Source of the DNA: Apricaphanius iberus
Lineage: Eukaryota; Chordata; Actinopteri; Cyprinodontiformes; Aphaniidae
Reading direction: 5' to 3'
Assembly: GCA_028564705.1 (NCBI GenBank)
Contig: JAPXFQ010000166.1
Span: 1,364,001-1,428,000, forward strand
DNA: 64,000 nucleotides
The position numbers were made by a program, and so were the translations under genes. The notes under the pieces are model-generated. The model was not told where the DNA came from. It searched no databases and saw only the letters and a program-made list of their open reading frames with translations. Shown piece by piece: positions 58,009-64,000 of this stretch (within the stretch, counting starts at the first letter, position 1; every line of letters starts with the position of its first letter).

Positions 58009-61000
58009 CTGCAGCGACAAAGATGCCAAACATGTTTCAAATCAAGTGTGAAAACCGTTGTGTGATTTTAATCTCAGAAATCATTTTTGAAAGAAATAAA
58101 AGGCAATTTCAAATGCAAATTTTATTAAAACACCAAAATTCTCTTTTTTTAAAAGTATTCAGTCCACCCAAGTCACTTCATAGGCATCAAAACTTCTAAA
58201 CATATAAGCAGTTTAAATCAGTAATTTAACTTGACAAAGAGAAATTATATAGATGAATTATACAGAAAAACAATTAAATATTTAAAATGTACTAATCTTG
58301 ATGGTTATGACTGAAAGTCAACCCCATATCCAAGACTGAGTCGATCAGAAATTGCATTATTATTACAGATGATTTTGATACAGGAATGATGAAGAGTGCT
58401 GACAGAACAGTTGTCCCACAGCAAAACAGATTGCTTTGTTTCTTATTGGAAAGTTTAATGGATGGAAAAAATATGGGTGAAAAACAAATACTGAAATAAA
58501 AAAATAAAAATAGGATGATCAGTTCTATGATTCATAAAGCATGGACTACAGTTGGAGTCCTAGCTTTAGGAGCCACCACACACTTATTTTAGACACTCCT
58601 GAACCAAAGAAGACAGACATGTCAAAAGTATGGATAAGACTATGGATGAATGTAGGAGTTTATATCCCATCCTTAGCAGAGACTCACAAAACTCAAATCT
58701 GCTTACAAGCTTTATAGTTATGCCACTTTTATTTTCCAGCAGAAATTTTGGATTTTCACCAGCTGTAATATATAATTAACAATTAAAATACATTGATATA
58801 AAAAAAATCAGTTATCAGTTTATCAATATCTTCACCTGCATATAGAATCTTCTGTCTTTGTCATTAATGACTTAATTTAGGTCAACAACTGTTGATGTCA
58901 GATTACCTTTTTGTCCCAAATATAGGATGACCCCAATTATAAGACGACCCCCCCCCAAACCCAATCTTGAGAAAAAGGCAAAATGAATTGTTAAAGAAAC
59001 TATTTTTAGTTGAAATTTTGAAAAAGTCAGATATAATAACAGACTGCTTTAATATTTGCCTGTTAATACAATCACAAAGATCTGCAACGCATATTCTAGT
59101 AAAGCACGTCCCTAGCCATACTGAACAAAAAATTAGCAAAAAAAACCCCATCGTAACAAGAGGGTGACCCCACATTTTTACATGCAAACTATCAGAACTT
59201 TGCTCATAACATGACAAATCAAAAGTCACAGTTCACATCAAAAGTCTGCATGAAGCTCTTACAGACATCCTCTACCTCGCTGTGCTCACTGTCACTCTCA
59301 TGCTGTGGTCCTGTCTCCACCCACAGAACATCATCCTCGCTGCCATCCAATTCATATGGCTGCCTGACAGTTGTGTGACGCCTCTGGTGCATTGACTACC
59401 ATCATCTTAAAGTTAGCACCATAACTCTGCCTCAGTTGTTAATTTTCCCCAATTTTGCTCCACTCTGCTCTGGACTGCGCCCCTCCATTTGTCCTTTTCC
59501 CGTTGACACCAGCCATAATAAGGTCACTGGCTTTACAGGAAGCTGGCGCCCTCTGCTGTTGGGGTTTTGTAACGACCCCAGACCATCAGCATGTGTCAAT
59601 GGTAGACCCCAATTATTAGACCACCCCACATTTTTACATCATTTTAACCGGAAAACCCCCCCAAAAAACTTGTCCTATATTTGGGACAATAAGTTATACT
59701 TATCTTCTCATTTTAACTTCAAAACATTCGATATTTAGGCATTAATAAAAAAGAAATCTTTGCAGTTTCAATGCTTTAATAATAATAAAAAAATTTAGTG
59801 TCAGGCTTTTATGAATTTTAGAATTTATCCTTAACCGTAATAAAATGTACATTTGGAGTTAACACTCATCTTAAGAGTTTTATAATTTATTTACATATCA
59901 CCCTGAAACATTTGATGTAGTGTGTGGTCAAGTGCTCATTGTCTATTCGTTATATGAAAAAGGTATAAAGAAATATACACGAGAGGCTTTTTAAACATAT
60001 TTCTATGTAATTGCCGATGTACCTGTAGAAGACCACCGCTCCATCATCACAGATGTAAAGAGGCCACACATTCAGAGTAGACACTTTTGGGTTCCAATCC
60101 AGATCCTGATGGATTTCCAACACTGATATATCACATGGAAATGTCCCCCTACCCTGTAGAGACAAGCAGCTTGTAAGGAAAACAAGATAACATGAAGGAA
60201 CAAGGTCTAAGAGACTTGAAATACTCATACCTTTGCAAACTCCAGGTTTTCCAGGGGAATACCACTCATTTCACTGAGCTGCAAAAAAATAAAGAAACAG
60301 AACTTGTTTATTATATCAAGTAAGACAAAACTGCATCAGTCAATAAAATCAGGAAACGTGTAAAACATGGCTGATTGGTAAGCTGAATTCCAGTTTGCCG
60401 TTTAAATACAAGCAACCAAAACCTGCACATGAAGAACCAAGCATGTAAAGAAAAACCAAACAAATATCAATATAAATTATGTGAAAGATAATTTGGAAAG
60501 AAGGATGAGTCTACTACTATTAGCCAGCATGTGGCGACAATTGCACAAAGAAATCCTGTCCAATAAAAGTAATCACTCTTCTTTTTTATCACTTTGCTGC
60601 AATAAGTATTTGTTCTGAAATTTACAGATGTTTTGTACAACAAAATAAATTAGGATTAATGATAAAAAAAGCATTTAGTTATAGTTGGTATCATCCAGTG
60701 TTTTATAAAAGTTAAATGTGTAACCAGGTGACAGGAATACCTTTTCCTTGAGTTCGTCCACACTGCTGCTCTCCAGAATCACCTCCTGGAACGGTCCTAG
60801 CTTCATTGTAGCCGGGTTCCATCTCCGAGTCAAAATAGCCAGCTGCGACATGGACTTCATCTTCTCTGAATCTGATAATTATCAAACCACAACTCATTCA
60901 ACCATGCTTGACTTCGAACCAGCTATGATCCTGAAAACCAGCATCAAGTTATAGCAAGGTTTTAAAAAGTTCAAAGCTTTACAATGTTGACAAGAAAGAC

Positions 61001-63997
61001 ACATTTTCTTTGTGGGAAGCTACGGGAAGCCTTTCTGTTGGGCTGCTGTTGGATTTTAATGTATGCGTTTGCCTAATATTAAAGCTGAAATCATAAGTAA
61101 GGACATAAGTGAATGGTATGAATAACAGTACAACAATTAATCAATAAAGTATTTTAGAAGCAGTAAGGTAAGGCAATTTTATTTGTATAGCACATCTTCG
61201 ACAACAATGCAATTCAAGGTGCAAAGGATAAAATAAAAGCACCAAATAAACCAACAATAAAGGCATAAAACACAACATTAGAGACATAAAACATGACATT
61301 CCAGCTATTATTAATACAGGGTGCTCTAAACAGATGGGTTTTTAGCTTTGATTTAAATGAACTGTGTTTCGGCAGCTTTTCAGTGGTCTGGAAGTTCGTC
61401 TCAGATAAGGGGAGCAGAGAAACTGAAAGTGGCTTTTCCATGTTTGGTTCTCATTCTAGGGATGATTAGTGGACTAGAGTTGGAAGATCTGAGTGGCCTT
61501 GGGGGATTGGTATAATAAAAAAAGATCTTCAACATACTTTGGTGCTAAGCCATTTAATTATTTTTTTTACTAGTAGAAGTATTTTGAACTCTATTTGCTG
61601 AGCTACAGGAAACAAGTTTAAGGACTTTAGAACTGGGGTGATATGATCCACTTTCCTCCTCCTAGTGAGGATGTGAGCAGCAGCGTTCTGGATCAGCTGC
61701 CTGATCAACTTTTAAGGCAGACCTGTGAGGACATCGTTGCAGTCATCCTAGGAAAAAAAGTACATTTTTCTCATCTGATTAAAGGTGATTAGATCACGTT
61801 GTTCATTTTAGTTTTTAAATTTGATGCAATTACTGTGACGTCTTTTGCTACAATGGTCACAGTATCATGCTAAGGCATGTAGGCCAGTGCCTACATCAAG
61901 CTAAAGGTGACTGGATATTTATTTCTAAACATGTAATTTATATTTTTATTACCTAAAATAGCGAATACCAATGACATACATGCTTACGAAGGCCATGGTT
62001 AATGTATTATGTTGTCTATTTTATAATAAATCTAAAGTGACTTTATAATAATAGAAAGTCATCAAAATCTAATAAAAAGCAGTGATTTAAAAATATTTTC
62101 TGTGTTGTACCAGTTTAGGTTTTCTATAAAATATAAAGTAATTTATACAATGCATTTCAGCTTGTTTAATAGAAAACTGCAGAGCATTTTCTTACCCTTC
62201 AGGACTTCCAGGAAAACCTCCCAGTTTGAGGAAATGCTGATGTCTTCCTCATAGACGTGGTAATCCAAAAACACCGTCCCTGGATTCTTCCAAGTCTTTT
62301 TCCTGAGACGAACCCTAACCAAGATAAACTCAAATTCATTAACAATTTCATACGAAAACCCGCAAATGTACCAAGCACACTGTTGACTGATCTCACCTGT
62401 CGATGCTGAGGTCAAGCTTGCACTGCTCTTTCAACTGAGGTAGCAGCTCCTCTTTGGACTGCCTTACGGTCATGCCCTTAGCAAACACAGTGTCCACAAG
62501 AAACTTGCAAGGCTGCAGAAACAAGAATTATTATTTAGCAGATGGACTACTGACAAAAAGTGAGCAGACGTCACAAATTACTGCTACACCATAAGGGAAG
62601 CAATACATTTTAGATTTACAGTCTTTCTTAACAACTTAGTCAGGAAATAAGGAAATAAAGATAAACATCAGGATTATTAAAATCCAATGCCATAAGATCA
62701 CAATGAAGCATTAATTTGATCTTACCTCTGGTTCATTCACAAGCAGCTGAAACACTTTGACTCTGTATTCACCCTTCTTTAATGCTCTTCCCAGCCGAAT
62801 GGTTATCTGAGGAGCCAAAGTAAAACTTCAGTTAGAATTTAAAAGGCTGCCTTACACAAACTGCTACACCCAACCAAATAAATCCCCAAGCAGCTTTTGC
62901 TGACCTTGTTGTCGTCGGAAAACGACGAAAGCGTTTCGTTGAGCCGTACGCTCTCAAACTCCTGGTTGTTGGCGTACACTCGAAACACCTTGAACTGGGA
63001 CGACGGGACTCCAACGCAGGGCTCTAGGTTCTGTTTGAATGCCGCTAACGTTATTCTCTTGTCCACGTGGACCACTAAACCTGAGAGAGAGCACATGTGA
63101 AGGGATGTCAGACTCAAAATTATCTAAAGTAATGATAAAAAAAAAAAAGGGAAAAAAAGTAAGAGCACTTCCTTCCAATACGGTTTCTTTCAATTTAGGA
63201 GAGAAAAGGTTTTTACATTTATGAGTATCACACGAAGCATCATCCTGAGAATAAGGCTCTGCTCTGAAGTATAGATACTGAGCTTCTGCCTTGCTCTTCC
63301 CGTTGTCGTCATACTCGCTGTCTGTCCCAGAGTCTTCCTCAGCAGTGTCCCAGGTCTCCTTTTTTCCCTCGTGAGCTTTGGAGCGCCGGCTGCTGGTGAT
63401 GCTGTGTGAATCCAGGCCGTTGGCCAACTGGATGGGGCCGCTGTCTGCATTGCACAGTGTGTCGCTGCTGTGGCTGGAGCTCAGGATGTCACTGTCCACT
63501 GAGCTAGTGCTACGGTCATTGTTGACCTCAGAGTCTGAACGCTCCTCGCAAACAAACTGGTTCTCTGTGTCAGAGGAGACAGATATCCGGTTCTCCAGCT
63601 CCCTGCTGTCTGCGGCCACGCACAGCGAAGAGTTCAAGTCCGCTTCCTGAGTTGGCGAGTCGATATGTTCAAAGTCGCTGGTGTCGGAGCTTTTTTGGCT
63701 GTCGCTAGCACTGCAGCCCTGCTGCTGCTGCTGCAGAGACAAGTTCTTTAGCTTTTCTGTGCTCTCCTCCAGTATAGCTTCTACAGATTTCCTGTTACCC
63801 TTTGAGCCTTCAAAGGGACCGTCAGAGCCTTCTCCTACTTTTTGGCCAAGAGTTCTGTTGGCCAGAGTGCCGGGTGACTGCTCCGGCAGTAAGACAAACA
63901 GGCGGATTGTATTCCCGTGGCGATCCAACAGTTTCCACAAAAGCGAGTCGGTAAAAGGAACCTGATGATCCGTCAGCTCGGAGCTCTCGACAAAAAC
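57834..63997 (-). CDS. usp47: Ubiquitin carboxyl-terminal hydrolase 47, C-terminal half (5' part outside window)
   Basis: USP47 is a deubiquitinase acting on DNA polymerase beta and other targets, in cytosol and nucleus (family knowledge). Nine minus-strand exons join in frame: 63997-63217, 63080-62905, 62806-62726, 62512-62397, 62314-62196, 60871-60741, 60278-60231, 60153-60023 and 58008-57834. They total 1758 bases, 585 residues plus stop. The peptidase domain is upstream, beyond the window; this part holds a Ser/Asp-rich region, then ubiquitin-like segments. Runs such as [45 protein letters not shown] and the end [16 protein letters not shown] match human USP47 closely. The three bases before 63997 are TAG in frame, so they must be an intron acceptor. 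Confidence 0.96.
58911..59689. mobile_element. DNA transposon remnant with 17-bp inverted ends (pogo/Tigger-like suspected)
   Basis: TTGTCCCAAATATAGGA (58911-58927) and its exact complement (59673-59689). Near the ends the sequence repeats CCCCAATTATAAGACGACCC-like text. The minus strand at 59345-59260 is open for [18 protein letters not shown] and an acidic run, like the tail of a pogo-type transposase. It lies in the last usp47 intron. Confidence 0.6.
60023..60153 (-). CDS. usp47: usp47 coding exon
   Basis: Fragment residues 485-528: [20 protein letters not shown] and [16 protein letters not shown]. Ends AG|GTACAT; the split codon restores the Arg of FYRDSKEEP. Confidence 0.95.
60231..60278 (-). 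CDS. usp47: usp47 48-base coding exon
   Basis: Fragment residues 469-484: [16 protein letters not shown], human LSEISGIPLDDIEFAK. Phase 0-0, with GCAG / GTATGA splice sites. Too short to show as an open frame by itself. Confidence 0.95.
60741..60871 (-). CDS. usp47: usp47 coding exon
   Basis: Fragment residues 425-468: [36 protein letters not shown]. Acceptor ATCAG, donor GTATTC. The upstream intron (60872-62195) holds an L2-like fragment. Confidence 0.95.
61160..61760 (-). mobile_element. L2-like LINE 3' end, antisense
   Basis: Starts with the reversed tail AAGGCAATTTTATTTGTATA at 61167. The minus strand then reads [24 protein letters not shown] (ORF2 end), with further familiar repeat text (GTGAGCAGCAGCGTTCTGGA) to 61745. 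It lies in a usp47 intron. Confidence 0.65.
62196..62314 (-). CDS. usp47: usp47 coding exon
   Basis: Fragment residues 385-425: [38 protein letters not shown]. Acceptor is TTAG; donor GTAAGA. Confidence 0.95.
62397..62512 (-). CDS. usp47: usp47 coding exon
   Basis: Fragment residues 347-385: [20 protein letters not shown] then [13 protein letters not shown]. Splice sites GCAG / GTGAGA; two bases carry over to Arg. Confidence 0.95.
62726..62806 (-). CDS. usp47: usp47 coding exon
   Basis: Fragment residues 320-346, phase 0-0, 81 bases: [27 protein letters not shown]. Human reads [20 protein letters not shown]. Confidence 0.95.
62905..63080 (-). CDS. usp47: usp47 coding exon: ubiquitin-like segment
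   Basis: Fragment residues 261-319. [20 protein letters not shown] and [20 protein letters not shown], nearly identical to human. Splice sites CTCAG / GTCAGC. Confidence 0.95.
63217..63997 (-). CDS. usp47: usp47 large coding exon: Ser/Asp-rich region
   Basis: Fragment residues 1-261. Starts [18 protein letters not shown] after an acceptor TAG at the window edge, then [20 protein letters not shown], a five-Gln run, and the acidic/serine region [16 protein letters not shown] and [20 protein letters not shown]. This is probably disordered and phosphorylatable. Donor is AAAT|GTAAAA at 63216, and the joined codon gives HKCLVVHVDK. Confidence 0.93.
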
Positions 63998-64000
63998 CTA

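Overview
The window is vertebrate nuclear DNA, almost certainly from a teleost fish. It has multi-exon genes with long introns and GT-AG splice sites, proteins most like fish and mammalian MICAL2, DKK3 and USP47, and a teleost-style repeat load: tRNA-headed SINEs, L2-like and RTE-like LINE fragments, Tc1 and hAT DNA transposons, and an LTR element. The species cannot be named from the sequence alone.

Three protein genes were assembled exon by exon, and the reading frame stays open across every junction. (1) mical2, minus strand, 6915-44050: a non-coding first exon near 44 kb, the start codon at 29171, and 17 coding exons running leftward. They give 854 residues: the FAD mono-oxygenase domain, the calponin-homology domain, a short basic nuclear-localisation-like motif and part of the linker. 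The LIM-domain end is not in the window. (2) dkk3, plus strand, 48886-53640: complete, six coding exons, 273 residues, with a signal peptide and two ten-cysteine dickkopf domains. (3) usp47, minus strand, 57834-63997 and continuing off the right edge: the last nine coding exons, 585 residues of the C-terminal half.

The order mical2(-) dkk3(+) usp47(-) is, read from the other strand, the human chromosome 11p15 order USP47-DKK3-MICAL2 with the same relative orientations. This is therefore a conserved block. mical2 and dkk3 are divergent (head to head, about 5 kb apart); dkk3 and usp47 are convergent (tail to tail, about 4.2 kb between stop codons).

The gene-free space is dominated by repeats, and several insertions can be dated relative to one another. 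Two non-autonomous hAT elements have exact 8-bp target duplications (2033-3490 and 18325-18546). A third hAT (19398-19776) sits inside a dead Tc1 transposon. A SINE (41684-42054) with a 12-bp target duplication also sits inside a Tc1 remnant. An LTR (3604-5440) with a proline-tRNA primer site carries a SINE. A fragment of 28S rRNA (1566-1790) lies near the left end. Other DNA-transposon candidates are at 3990-4712, 16942-18036, 45137-45570 and 58911-59689. dkk3 intron 2 carries five copies of a 14-bp motif that no recognised element explains. One mical2 intron uses a GC rather than a GT donor. No operon, CRISPR array, prokaryotic feature or clearly new gene system was found.
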